Assembly: GCA_902761635.1 (NCBI GenBank)
Contig: CACWLG010000016.1
Location: forward strand, 1-51,846
Direction of reading: 5' to 3'
Source of the DNA: Oscillospiraceae bacterium
GTDB taxonomy: Bacteria; Bacillota; Clostridia; Oscillospirales; Oscillospiraceae
DNA length: 51,846 nucleotides
Part shown: positions 39,747-48,226 of the stretch, in pieces
Layout of the letters: the number at the start of each line of letters is the position of its first letter
How positions within the stretch are numbered: the first letter of the stretch is position 1
Program-made: the position numbers and the translations under genes
The notes under the pieces: model-generated
What the model saw: only the letters and a program-made list of their open reading frames with translations
What the model was told of the DNA's origin: nothing
The model's database searches: none

Positions 39747-40263
39747 ATGCCCTGAAAGCCTTGCGGCGCAACACCTCCAGTTTTCATATCATTGCAGTAT
39801 GTTTTACGGATTGAAAAAAGAGAGGGTTTGAATCCCCTCAACAGGTGGGAAGGAGACGCAGTTAGAGGTGCCAAATCGTTTGGTTATTGGGGTTTCGTTT
39901 GGTAATTAAGGATTTTGAAGTATTACGCCCTACCCCCTACTGATCGCAAGTGCTGACAGGGCTATTGTGTATTCGCCACTGAAATGATCCTGGGCGATGT
40001 CAGGTTCTTTACCATCTATTTCTTTTCTGCTCTTCTTCCCAAATTCTCTGATTGATGAGGCATTGCTGTAACTGCTTTTTGGTCATAGACATGACTTCTT
40101 TCCGGATTTGCTCGCATTTGGCCTTCCATTCTTCTTCGGCCTCCCGTTCCCAATCCTCCGCTTCTTTTTCCAACGCTATGGCTTGCTCGGGTTCTGCTGT
40201 GAATAGCAGTGCGACCATGTGCTTACATATGAAAAAAAATGACAGATTAATCAGCACGGTTAG
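39747..40263 (+). other. Gene-poor accessory region after the tRNA
   Basis: About 520 bp with no confident gene. GAGGGTTTGAATCCCCTC (39822-39839) resembles a tRNA T-arm, which might be a remnant attachment site; the match is short. A weak 82-codon minus-strand frame is listed separately. Confidence 0.4.
40009..40257 (-). CDS. Possible remnant of a small coiled-coil protein
   Basis: A minus-strand frame of up to 82 codons, start GTG at 40257 or ATG at 40218. The product is Glu/Lys/Gln-rich with a predicted coiled coil ('IALEKEAEDWEREAEEEWK', 'MTKKQLQQCLINQRIWEEEQ'). No SD is visible before either start and no homologue is recognised, so this may be a fragment, for example of a mobile-element accessory gene, or non-coding. 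Confidence 0.3.
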   Translation of the reverse strand: MLINLSFFFICKHMVALLFTAEPEQAIALEKEAEDWEREAEEEWKAKCEQIRKEVMSMTKKQLQQCLINQRIWEEEQKRNRW

Positions 40264-40292
40264 TTGTTATATTTCCAGCCATATGATATAAT
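40264..40292 (+). promoter_or_regulatory. Promoter of the adenosine deaminase gene
   Basis: TTGTTA (40264-40269), 17 bp, consensus TATAAT (40287-40292), 39 bp before the start. Confidence 0.75.
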
Positions 40293-40331
40293 ACCTTTTA
40301 AGTCTAAAGCACTTTCATTTGGAGGCAAAAC

Positions 40332-41831
40332 ATGAGAAAAAAGATCTTATCACTTATGCTAGCTATGATCTGCCTGTTTGGTGCAGTTTGTCCCGGCGCC
40401 GCGCTGGCTGCGGATGATTCCTTTGATCAGGAAAAATACCTGGAAGCAAGAGTTTCCCATGTAGAGACCAACAGCTACAAAACCGATGTGACGCTGTCAG
40501 AGAAGGAAGAAGCGCTGGATCGGAAGCTTGCTGTATGGAAAGCAGAGTATCTTGAATCCTGTGATAGGAAGGTTCCTTATAACATGCCGGTTCTGACCGA
40601 CAATAACATTTGGGGCAGTAAGCTGTATGAATTCTGTGAAGCCCTTCCCAAAGGCTCTGACCTTCATATTCACGGAATGGCCCTGATGCCTTTTGACGAG
40701 CTTCTTTCCTTTGTCGAGTCCCGGGATGAGCTTTTCATCGGAACCGGGGAGCGTAACCGTTATTATCTCGCCTTCCATGAAGACCCCGCCGAGGCCGCAG
40801 AGGATGAGTTTCCTGTCCTGGAAGCTTTGGAACTAGGCCTCATCAATCTGGACGATCTTCGGGTTCAGTGGACTGTTCTCGGTGCGGACGACTATGATGG
40901 CACTGTCTGGGACTGGTTTGAAACCCTGTTTAACAAGCATATGGCGTTAAGTGCCACACCGGAGCTGATCGAGGCCTATTATCGGAACGCCTTCCGTTAT
41001 TACTGCGGGAACAACATTTTCCATCTTGAGGTACGCCAACTTTTCTTCGGCTCCCATGACGAGGCGCTTGCAAATGCAAAGGCAATCAGAAACGCATATT
41101 ATGAAGTCCGAAAAGAGTATCCCGACTTTATCGCCAGCGTGGTGGGAACCGGTTTGAAGTATACGACGCTGGACAGATCGCTCACGGATATGTTGCTTGA
41201 TAATGCGCTTTATATCCGTGAAAATCTCAAGGACGATTTTGATCCCGACAACATTCATGAATTTCTGATCGGCATTGACCTTGTAAATGAAGAGGATAAG
41301 AGTCGTCCCCTGATCGAGTTTGCGGACCAGCTGGACAAGATGAAGAAAGAGAACCCGGATCTGCAAATCATGCTTCACGCGGGTGAGTCTCTGTACGCCT
41401 ACTCCGACAACGTCATCGACGCGTATCTGCTCGGAGCGGAGAGAATCGGGCATGGCCTGAACCTGTATCGCTTCCCCGAGATCATGGAGCTGGTGCGCGA
41501 GGGTGGAATCTGCCTCGAAGTTTGCCCCATCAGTAATCAGGTACTCGAGTATGTGGAAGACCTGCGGGGCCATCCGGCTACCGAGTATCTCAAACGCGGC
41601 GTGCCGATCTCGATCTGCTCGGATGATCCTGCCTACCAGGAACATGCGACCCTCACGGACGATTTCTTTTCCGCGATTGTATGCTGGGATCTGGGCCTTG
41701 CCGAAATCAAGCAGCTTTGCCTGAACTCCATCACCTGTTCCGGTATGGATGATCTCCAGAGAGAAGAACTGATGCAGAGCTGGCAAAAGCAGTGGGACAC
41801 CTTCCTGAATGATCTGGAGGCAGGTGTGTGA
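40332..41831 (+). CDS. Secreted ADA2/ADGF-like adenosine deaminase
   Basis: 499 residues. Signal peptide 1-26 ending 'GAALAADD'. Catalytic metal and substrate motifs: 'KGSDLHIHGM' (HxH, about 111-120), 'LHAGESLYAYSDN' (about 352-364), 'AERIGHGLNLYRFP' (about 373-386), 'LEVCPISNQVLEYVEDLRGHP' split over 395-415, and 'SICSDDPAYQEHATLTDDF' (about 426-444). The CPISNQVL and DLRxHP pattern is typical of the ADGF/CECR1 (ADA2) branch, which in animals is secreted and deaminates adenosine or 2'-deoxyadenosine to inosine. The length also fits. SD GGAGG. Monocistronic with its own promoter. Lower GC than the aro region. Confidence 0.87.
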   Translation: MRKKILSLMLAMICLFGAVCPGAALAADDSFDQEKYLEARVSHVETNSYKTDVTLSEKEEALDRKLAVWKAEYLESCDRKVPYNMPVLTDNNIWGSKLYEFCEALPKGSDLHIHGMALMPFDELLSFVESRDELFIGTGERNRYYLAFHEDPAEAAEDEFPVLEALELGLINLDDLRVQWTVLGADDYDGTVWDWFETLFNKHMALSATPELIEAYYRNAFRYYCGNNIFHLEVRQLFFGSHDEALANAKAIRNAYYEVRKEYPDFIASVVGTGLKYTTLDRSLTDMLLDNALYIRENLKDDFDPDNIHEFLIGIDLVNEEDKSRPLIEFADQLDKMKKENPDLQIMLHAGESLYAYSDNVIDAYLLGAERIGHGLNLYRFPEIMELVREGGICLEVCPISNQVLEYVEDLRGHPATEYLKRGVPISICSDDPAYQEHATLTDDFFSAIVCWDLGLAEIKQLCLNSITCSGMDDLQREELMQSWQKQWDTFLNDLEAGV

Positions 41832-42168
41832 TTGAGGTCAGCAGCAGCCGGTAAGCTGTCTCGGCACAGCAGCTGCAATCGTTCTCTTGACGGCAGTAGG
41901 AAAGAGTAATATAATGCTAGTCAAACTGAAACATGATAAATAACTGATAACTCTTGCTCATTATCCTTGCATTTTCTCGTAAAGAGAGCAATATAGACAT
42001 GCAATTGCCTATTTAGGAGGTTTGAAACATGCTCTATGTTGAATTCTTGATTGATAATCGGATATGCCGACCACATTCGTATTGATGCTATCACAATGTG
42101 CTAGCGTTTGCAATGGTTTACAGTTTTTTAGTCAAAATGATTTTTTGCCTAATCGGGTCACAGCATTT

Positions 42169-42212
42169 ACCCCTACTTGATACAATGTGTCAGGTAGGGG
42201 TGTTGTTGTTTT
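42169..42212 (+). terminator. Terminator in the gene-poor region
   Basis: ACCCCTACTTGA/TCAGGTAGGGGT stem then GTTGTTGTTTT. Confidence 0.65.
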
Positions 42213-42283
42213 ATACTCGATAAACATAGTGTTTGCAATGGGTTCAGGGTTTTCATCCTGTCAGGTAATGCCGTTTGCAGTCG

Positions 42284-42311
42284 CCGGGGCGTTGGATCCC
42301 CGGTCTTTTTT
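42284..42311 (+). terminator. Second terminator in the gene-poor region
   Basis: CCGGGG (42284-42289), 8-nt loop, CCCCGG (42298-42303), then TCTTTTTT. Confidence 0.65.
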
Positions 42312-42493
42312 ATGCTCCTCCCTTGTTATTGAGCCGCTCACACAGATGTCGGCTCGGCAGGGTGGTGTCCTCGGTATAGGCATAGATGCGCCGCGCCCCT
42401 TTCTCGTTAAAGTGCAGAGATACTCGAACACATCCGCTGCGCCGGAGGCGGCGCGGCACTCAGCCAAGCCCCTATTGATCTTTCCGAACAGGA

Positions 42494-42937
42494 TTATTTC
42501 GCCACTCCCTCCAGCAGCTCATACAGGGCATCCTGCGCCAGAACGCCGCGCTTCAAGTCAGGTGGGAAATCACCACGTTCGTCCGCTTCATAATCCTCCA
42601 GCCATTCGCCCGAGGTATAATAGGCGTCCAGAAGGAGGAGCTTCTCCGGATCATGAGAGACAGAGGCTTCGTCAAACAGCCGCGTGTACTTCTCCACCCG
42701 CTCGATTCGCTCAAGGTGATAGAAGCGGCGATATGTCTTGCCGTTCCTCTCAACGGTTTCGTTCCACATTTCTGCCGGACGCACCCACAGACCGCCTTCT
42801 CCGTAGAGAGCGCGATAGACCACCACCGGCTCTTCCGTCTCCGAGTGCCTTGCAACCCCGACCACCTCATACGCATTACCCTTGAAGTGACAGTAGCGTC
42901 CGGGCTGTATAGTCCTCACAGCCTCTTCAAATGTCAT
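42494..42937 (-). CDS. DUF1653 - DUF4298 two-domain protein
   Basis: 147 residues. Residues 10-72 match DUF1653 ('PGRYCHFKGNAYEVVGVARHSETEEPVVVYRAL', 'LWVRPAEMWNETV'); residues 75-145 match DUF4298 ('RIERVEKYTRLFDEA', 'LDAYYTSGEWLEDYEADERGDFPPDLKRGVLAQDALYELL'). Both domains usually stand alone; the fusion suggests a shared regulatory or binding role, but neither has a known function. It is cytosolic and acidic. SD AAAGGAGCAAAAG precedes the ATG. Confidence 0.85.
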   Translation of the reverse strand: MTFEEAVRTIQPGRYCHFKGNAYEVVGVARHSETEEPVVVYRALYGEGGLWVRPAEMWNETVERNGKTYRRFYHLERIERVEKYTRLFDEASVSHDPEKLLLLDAYYTSGEWLEDYEADERGDFPPDLKRGVLAQDALYELLEGVAK

Positions 42938-43079
42938 CTCTTTTGCTCCTTTGCTTTCCGCGGGTCAGTGGGCTTCTCCGCGTCCTCCGAAACGGCCCGC
43001 GATCGCCCGGACCGTTCGGCGCCGGGAATGCGCCCCTCCGTCAAATCCTGGTTGACGCGACACGCCGATACATTACAAT

Positions 43080-44207
43080 TCATGCTTTCAGCTGCGATAA
43101 TTCTCTTTCGGCCAGCGCCGCAAAGAAGCGGGCTGCCGGAAGAAGCGCCGCGGGATCGGCAGTAAAAGCGGGATGATGGTTATCGAAGCCGCCGCCCGTG
43201 CCGATACGGAAGAGTGCGCCGGGAGCAATCCTCAGATAGCGGCTGAAATCCTCCGCGATCATGGACGGCGGGTTCACCTCAACGCGCAATCCCAGTTCCC
43301 GCGCTGAGATTTCCGCCCGTTTGCAAACCTCCGCTTGATTGACTACCGGCGAAGGGCCGCGCTCATATTGAAAAACCGCTTCACAGCCGAAGCATTTCGC
43401 CGTATGGGCAATCTGGTTCTCCAGGCTTTTGCGGATGCGCTCGCGGACGGCATCCGTCATGACTCGGACAGTGCCCTCCAGAAACGCTGTTTCCGGGATT
43501 ACGTTCCAGGTATTGCCCGCCTCCACCCGGGTGACGGAAACGACAGCGCTGTCGAGGGGACTGACCTGTCGACTGACAATGGTCTGAACCGCAGAAATGA
43601 TCGCTCCCAGCGCGGGGATCGGATCGACGCCTGCTTCCGGGTGCGCCGCGTGACAGCCCTTGCCCTTGATGCATACGGAAAAGCGATCCGCCGCAGCCAT
43701 GACCGGCCCCGGTCGGATGCCAAGCACACCTGCCGGGTATTGGGGATCCGTATGCCCGGTCAGAAACATCTGCACATCATCCAACAAGCCGGTATCTGCC
43801 ATCCTGTCTGCGCCGAGATTCACCTCTTCGGCGGGCTGAAAAATGACCTTCACCGTGCCCGACAGCGTTTCTTCCCTTTCCTTCAGCAGCAGTGCGGCCC
43901 CCAACATACAGGCAGCATGGAAGTCATGACCGCAGGCATGCATGACCCCCGGTGTTTCCGAGCAGTAGGGCAGCGCGGTCTGTTCCGCAATCGGCAGGGC
44001 GTCTATATCAGCCCGCAACGCGATTACAGGGGCTTTCCCGGTTCCGATCACTGCGATCAGGCCTGTCTCAATCCCGGTATCCAAAAGCCGCACCCTGTTT
44101 TCCTGAAGAATTTTTCTCAGATAATCCGTCGTTTTATATTCCTCCATGGCGAGCTCCGGATGCCGGTGCAGCCACTGGAACGTCTCCACCAGACGCTTTT
44201 CATCCAT
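43080..44207 (-). CDS. M20 family amidohydrolase
   Basis: 375 residues, cytosolic. Peptidase family M20D (hippurate hydrolase/IAA-amino-acid hydrolase type). Metal site: 'GVMHACGHDFHAACML' (about 88-103, Cys and His), 'FQPAEEVNLGADRM' (Glu pair about 129-130), 'LTGHTDPQYPAG' and 'GFDNHHPAFT' (C-terminal His). A dimerisation domain lies at about 180-290 ('GKGCHAAHPEAGVDPIPA'). Members hydrolyse N-acyl amino acids; the substrate is not predictable. Start at 44207 after AAAGGGA. It lies 116 nt after the secreted orphan gene, same strand. Confidence 0.9.
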   Translation of the reverse strand: MDEKRLVETFQWLHRHPELAMEEYKTTDYLRKILQENRVRLLDTGIETGLIAVIGTGKAPVIALRADIDALPIAEQTALPYCSETPGVMHACGHDFHAACMLGAALLLKEREETLSGTVKVIFQPAEEVNLGADRMADTGLLDDVQMFLTGHTDPQYPAGVLGIRPGPVMAAADRFSVCIKGKGCHAAHPEAGVDPIPALGAIISAVQTIVSRQVSPLDSAVVSVTRVEAGNTWNVIPETAFLEGTVRVMTDAVRERIRKSLENQIAHTAKCFGCEAVFQYERGPSPVVNQAEVCKRAEISARELGLRVEVNPPSMIAEDFSRYLRIAPGALFRIGTGGGFDNHHPAFTADPAALLPAARFFAALAERELSQLKA

Positions 44208-44323
44208 TTACATCATCGTCCCTTTCCGGTCAGTTACAGTTCGGAGATGCTTTCGTTATTCGATATTCCCATGATCGTTCGCCTGTATGGGTTCGCAAGC
44301 GGAGTAAATCAGCAGACGGCAAA

Positions 44324-45292
44324 TCACGGAAGAAGCTTGACTGTGTTGCCGAAAATGTCGTCAACTCCAACGCCTGCCGCGTTGACGGTGTACCAGGCCG
44401 AAGTCGCCGTATGATATGTTCCGTCGCCGTTCGGCACGATCTCATAGAGATGCAGGGTATATGTCCCGTCGCCGTTGTCTTGCGCATCGGCCTCCGGCGG
44501 ATAAAAGCCGCTGGTACGTTTATAATGCATCTGCGCCATCCGTTTGAGCTCCGCCTCACTCTCTGCGTCTTTCTGCAGGAAGGCTCTGGGCTGGAGCGTA
44601 TAGACGCCGGAATGGTCCCCGGTCCCTTTCAGCGTCAGGAGGATCAAGCCTTGCACATAGGAAATTTCGGCATTCTCGAAGGCGACGTCCGTACCGTCGG
44701 CCGAGGAGATTTTTACCGCTTTTTTCGTGTTTTCTCCGCTGCTCTCCGCTTTCAGATGCCATTCGGTACCGTCGGCAAAATGCAGCTCAGCATAGTCCGC
44801 ATTCAGCAGCACCCATGTCTGAAGCTTGTTGTCGGAATACGCCTCATACACAACGCCCGCCTGTGCCGGGGTCATCTCATACAGGCCCGTCAGGATCGTA
44901 CTGCCGGGACCGCCGGCAAGCGTTGCGTCGTCACGTTCCACATAGAGTCTCACACAGTCCTCCTGAATGGTAAGCGACAGGGTCTTGAACCAGTTCGACA
45001 CGTCGTTCCCTCTCTCATCCCATACGGTTTCGATGCGGTAGGTGTCCTGATGCGACTTGGGCGCAGCGGATATGAAGTCTAAAACATAGAAGGTCTCATA
45101 CCAGGAATCTGTTTGGAAAAAACAGTGCAGAACGACATTATCAGCGACGCTTCCCGTAAAGTCCAGCCAATACTTCGGCATTCCGTTCTCAAAATACACA
45201 TAGGCTCCGCTGATCGGCGTCTCGGCATACACCGGGGCCGCCAGCGCGATCAGAAAGCTCACTGCAAGAAACAACGCACAGACCTTTTTCAT
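44324..45292 (-). CDS. Secreted protein of unknown function
   Basis: 322 residues. Signal peptide 1-23 ('VCALFLAVSFLIALAAPVYAE'). The mature part is beta-rich and acidic, with several Trp/Tyr ('YVYFENGMPKYWLDFTG', 'FENAEISYVQGLILLTLKG') and no catalytic motif I can identify. The C-terminal third ('YTLHLYEIVPNGDGTYHTATSAWYTVN') could be a beta-sandwich. It resembles the secreted proteins of gut Firmicutes of unknown role. Start at 45292 after AAAGGA. No sortase signal is visible. It precedes the M20 gene on the same strand. Confidence 0.7.
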   Translation of the reverse strand: MKKVCALFLAVSFLIALAAPVYAETPISGAYVYFENGMPKYWLDFTGSVADNVVLHCFFQTDSWYETFYVLDFISAAPKSHQDTYRIETVWDERGNDVSNWFKTLSLTIQEDCVRLYVERDDATLAGGPGSTILTGLYEMTPAQAGVVYEAYSDNKLQTWVLLNADYAELHFADGTEWHLKAESSGENTKKAVKISSADGTDVAFENAEISYVQGLILLTLKGTGDHSGVYTLQPRAFLQKDAESEAELKRMAQMHYKRTSGFYPPEADAQDNGDGTYTLHLYEIVPNGDGTYHTATSAWYTVNAAGVGVDDIFGNTVKLLP

Positions 45293-45439
45293 TTTATAAT
45301 TCCTTTCATCAGCCAGATTTGCCACAATTGTTCAAAATGAGCGAATTCATACCGATCCCCCAAAAAACGCTAATTCTTGTAATTATCAAAACTGCGAATC
45401 ATATATGCACAGTCACCATAAGCTCCGACTCTCTCCAAG

Positions 45440-47917
45440 TCAAGCTTTTCCTTTGAGATATTTATTCAACAGTCTGATCAGATCATCCGGATTGAATGGT
45501 TTCGCGATATGTGCATTCATTCCGGCTTCCAGACAGTCTTTTACATCTTCGTCATAAGCGTTGGCGCTCATGGCAATAATGGGCAGACTCTTATAATATG
45601 CTCCATCCAGTGCCCGAATTCTCTCTGTTGACTCATAGCCATTCATGACTGGCATTTGGATGTCCATCAATACTGCGTCATAATGCCCCAGTGGGTGGTT
45701 ACAGACTTGTTCGAAGCCGATCAGCCCATTTTCGGCCCGTTCAACTTCAAGCCCGTATTGGGAGAGTATCAGAGATGCAATTTCTGCATTTATCTCGTTA
45801 TCCTCTACCAGAAGCACCCGGTATCCGGATACGCTGATCTCATCATCCTCGGATTCTGCGAAGCCTTCTTCGTTTTCCAGTGATTCCAGCTCCAGTTCTA
45901 CTGAAAATTCAGAGCCTTCGCCCATTTTACTCTTCACGGATATCGTACCGCCCATCAGCTCTACAACCTTTGCTGTGATAGCCAGCCCCAGACCGGTTCC
46001 CTGAACGCAGTTAACCGTTGTCTTTTCCTCTCGGGTAAAGCTCTCAAAGATGTGCGGCAGATAATCCTCGCTGATCCCAATGCCGGTATCCCTGACGATG
46101 AAACGATAGCGATATCGGTTTCTTTCGCCTGTTGGTTCTTCCTCAGCAATCAGATCGACCGTCTTTCCCGACGGCGTATACTTAATTGCGTTGCTCATTA
46201 TGTTAACCAGAATTTGCTCAATGCGCAGCTCGTCCGCGTTCACCTGCAAATGTCGGACGCTTTCATGTCGGTAGGTAATGATCAGGGATTTATTCCTCGC
46301 CTGGAGCGCCGTGATATCTTCGATGCGGCGGAAAATGTCACTCAGATTGCAGGGGCCAAGGTTTAACTGCATCTTTCCGCTCTCAATCTTGGAAATATCC
46401 AGAATGTCATTGATGAGCGAAAGCAGAAAGTGACTGGAGGAGCTGATTTTTTCAATCGCATCCGCAACAAGCTCCGGCTCTTCTCTGCGGCTTTTGGCTA
46501 TATTGGTATAGCCGATAATCGCATTCATGGGCGTCCGGATATCGTGTGACATGTTTGCAAGAAAATCATTGCGTGCGTTTGTCCGTGCCTCCGCTACCCG
46601 CTGATGGTATTCAAGCTCCCGCTTCATTTGAGCGTCGATGTTGTTGGTGCCGATGATGAGATAGCGCCCATCCTTGTCATCCAGGAGCGTCGCCTTCATG
46701 CTGACCCAAGTTGGGGTTCCCCCTACCACAAGGCGGTATTTCATGGTAAAGCTGCCATCCCGCTCCAAGATGGACATGATCTTTCCTTTGTGGAATGTGC
46801 CAAGGAAGCGTTCCCTGTCTTCTATATAGATGAGACGCTCCATGTTTTTCCGGCTCAGGGTAAAGAAATTCTCCCCCGACTTTTCCACACCCATGGAGTC
46901 GTATTCCCCGGTTGCGCTGTACTCCACGAACTTTCCAGTATCCGGCTCCACGACATAAATGTTGAAATAGTCGTCTGCCAGTGCTTTTGCTACTTTTTCG
47001 TAGGTTATACGCTCTGCCGCGACCTGTCGGTATTCCGCCTCCGCTTTTCTGGCGTCATCCAGCGCCTCCTGCATGGCACGTTCCTGTCGTATCTCATCGT
47101 CCACGTCCTTAAAGCCCATGGTAACGCCAATGCGTCCGCCGGGCATGAAAACCTTCCCGATATCAATCCGATAATGCCTTGGGCCACTCTCCAGTTCCCG
47201 GATAAAGCTGACAGAGAAAGAATCCTTCGTCTCAAGCTGCTTGAGGATATACGGAAGACCGATCTGTTCCTGCATCCTTTCCTGATCCTCTTTGGCGACC
47301 ATTGTGACCACATACTCTGTTTTGGTATCCGTATATTTGGCGTGGCTCAGTGCGTTGCGGATAGCCACCGAATGGGTATCATCCAAATCGGTATGGAACA
47401 GGGTGCTTCTTTCTGTTTCGACATCGCTGATAAGCCATACCGTGTTATAAGCGTTGGTCAGCGTGGAAATAACGGCATCACGGGTGGCCTTGTCCGTCTC
47501 CCGCTGCTCGCGCTTTTCAGTAATATCCGAAATAAACACCACAAAGACGCCGCCATAGGCCTTTGTCTCACAGTAGTGACCATAATCGTCCACCCAGCGG
47601 ATCCTCCCATCCCTGCGGATGATGCGGTATTCCGCATAGTCCATGTGATCCTCACTGGCGTCAATCTGCTGGGCGATGGACACGCTGATCCTGTCGTAAT
47701 CATCCGGATGTACCATCCCCTTGAAGGTGAACCCAGTCAATGTCTTGAACTCGTCCAAATCCGCGCAACGGAAGATATCAAACACGGGCTTATTCGCGTA
47801 GACCAGCTCCTCCGGTTTGGCAGCTTTATAGATGAACAAGCCCCCAGGCATGTGCCCGCCGATCTCTTCAATAACGGAAAGGGTAGCCTCCGTCAGTTCA
47901 AACGTTTTCCCTGCCAT
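45440..47917 (-). CDS. Hybrid sensor histidine kinase with PAS domains
   Basis: 825 residues, no clear membrane helix. Three PAS-type regions (about 20-135, 150-275, 305-430: 'GFTFKGMVHPDDYDRISVSIAQQ', 'VEPDTGKFVEYSATGEYDSMG'), then HisKA 'NDFLANMSHDIRTPMNAIIGYT' (phospho-acceptor His), HATPase_c with N-box 'INVMSNAIKYT'-type ('ILVNIMSNAIKYTPSGKTVDL'), G1 'RDTGIGISEDYLPHIF', G2 'GTGLGLAI', and a REC domain (about 705-822) with 'VLLVEDNEINAE', 'DAVLMDIQMPVMNGYE' (Asp) and 'AHIAKPF'. The kinase is probably cytosolic and senses through PAS. It lies between the secreted orphan and a c-di-GMP gene, with no dedicated response regulator. Confidence 0.92.
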   Translation of the reverse strand: MAGKTFELTEATLSVIEEIGGHMPGGLFIYKAAKPEELVYANKPVFDIFRCADLDEFKTLTGFTFKGMVHPDDYDRISVSIAQQIDASEDHMDYAEYRIIRRDGRIRWVDDYGHYCETKAYGGVFVVFISDITEKREQRETDKATRDAVISTLTNAYNTVWLISDVETERSTLFHTDLDDTHSVAIRNALSHAKYTDTKTEYVVTMVAKEDQERMQEQIGLPYILKQLETKDSFSVSFIRELESGPRHYRIDIGKVFMPGGRIGVTMGFKDVDDEIRQERAMQEALDDARKAEAEYRQVAAERITYEKVAKALADDYFNIYVVEPDTGKFVEYSATGEYDSMGVEKSGENFFTLSRKNMERLIYIEDRERFLGTFHKGKIMSILERDGSFTMKYRLVVGGTPTWVSMKATLLDDKDGRYLIIGTNNIDAQMKRELEYHQRVAEARTNARNDFLANMSHDIRTPMNAIIGYTNIAKSRREEPELVADAIEKISSSSHFLLSLINDILDISKIESGKMQLNLGPCNLSDIFRRIEDITALQARNKSLIITYRHESVRHLQVNADELRIEQILVNIMSNAIKYTPSGKTVDLIAEEEPTGERNRYRYRFIVRDTGIGISEDYLPHIFESFTREEKTTVNCVQGTGLGLAITAKVVELMGGTISVKSKMGEGSEFSVELELESLENEEGFAESEDDEISVSGYRVLLVEDNEINAEIASLILSQYGLEVERAENGLIGFEQVCNHPLGHYDAVLMDIQMPVMNGYESTERIRALDGAYYKSLPIIAMSANAYDEDVKDCLEAGMNAHIAKPFNPDDLIRLLNKYLKGKA

Positions 47918-47989
47918 AACAGTCTCCTCACAGATATATCAAAGCGCAAATACCGCATCTCATATTTATGAACCGGCTTTCCATTCCGG

Positions 47990-48226
47990 TCAGAGGTCTG
48001 GATCCAATTTTGTGATTATTCCTACAAAACAGTCCGGTTCGCCGGAAGGATCCCGGATGAAGAAGTCCGCGCCCTCCTTTTTCTGGTCAAAGGTCTCCTC
48101 AAAATCGTCAGTCACGCCGAATTTCAGGTACTGTTTGGTCTCTGGATCGACCACATGGGCACAGATAAAGTCACCCGTGAGCGTCTGCAGACGTGCGTGT
48201 ATGGCGCTGGCGTTCTTCGCCTCCTC
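47990..48226 (-). pseudogene. In-frame continuation of the EAL protein beyond an amber codon
   Basis: Directly after the TAG at 48229-48227 the same frame remains open for 78 codons to TGA (47992-47990). The product begins EEAKNASAIHARL and includes 'VVDPETKQYLKFGV' and 'DQKKEGADFF', a PAS/sensor-type sequence in keeping with the neighbouring proteins. I read it as the severed C-terminus. Confidence 0.7.

Larger units (their letters stand above)
41832..42493. other. Gene-poor region with terminators and a short frame
   Basis: About 660 bp without a confident gene. It holds an 18-codon frame with a perfect SD (42029-42085, AGGAGGTTTGAAAC ATG, product MLYVEFLIDNRICRPHSY), probably the 5' stump of a lost gene, plus two plus-strand terminators listed separately. 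Repeated GTTTGCAATGG occurs at 42107 and 42231. Confidence 0.5.
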
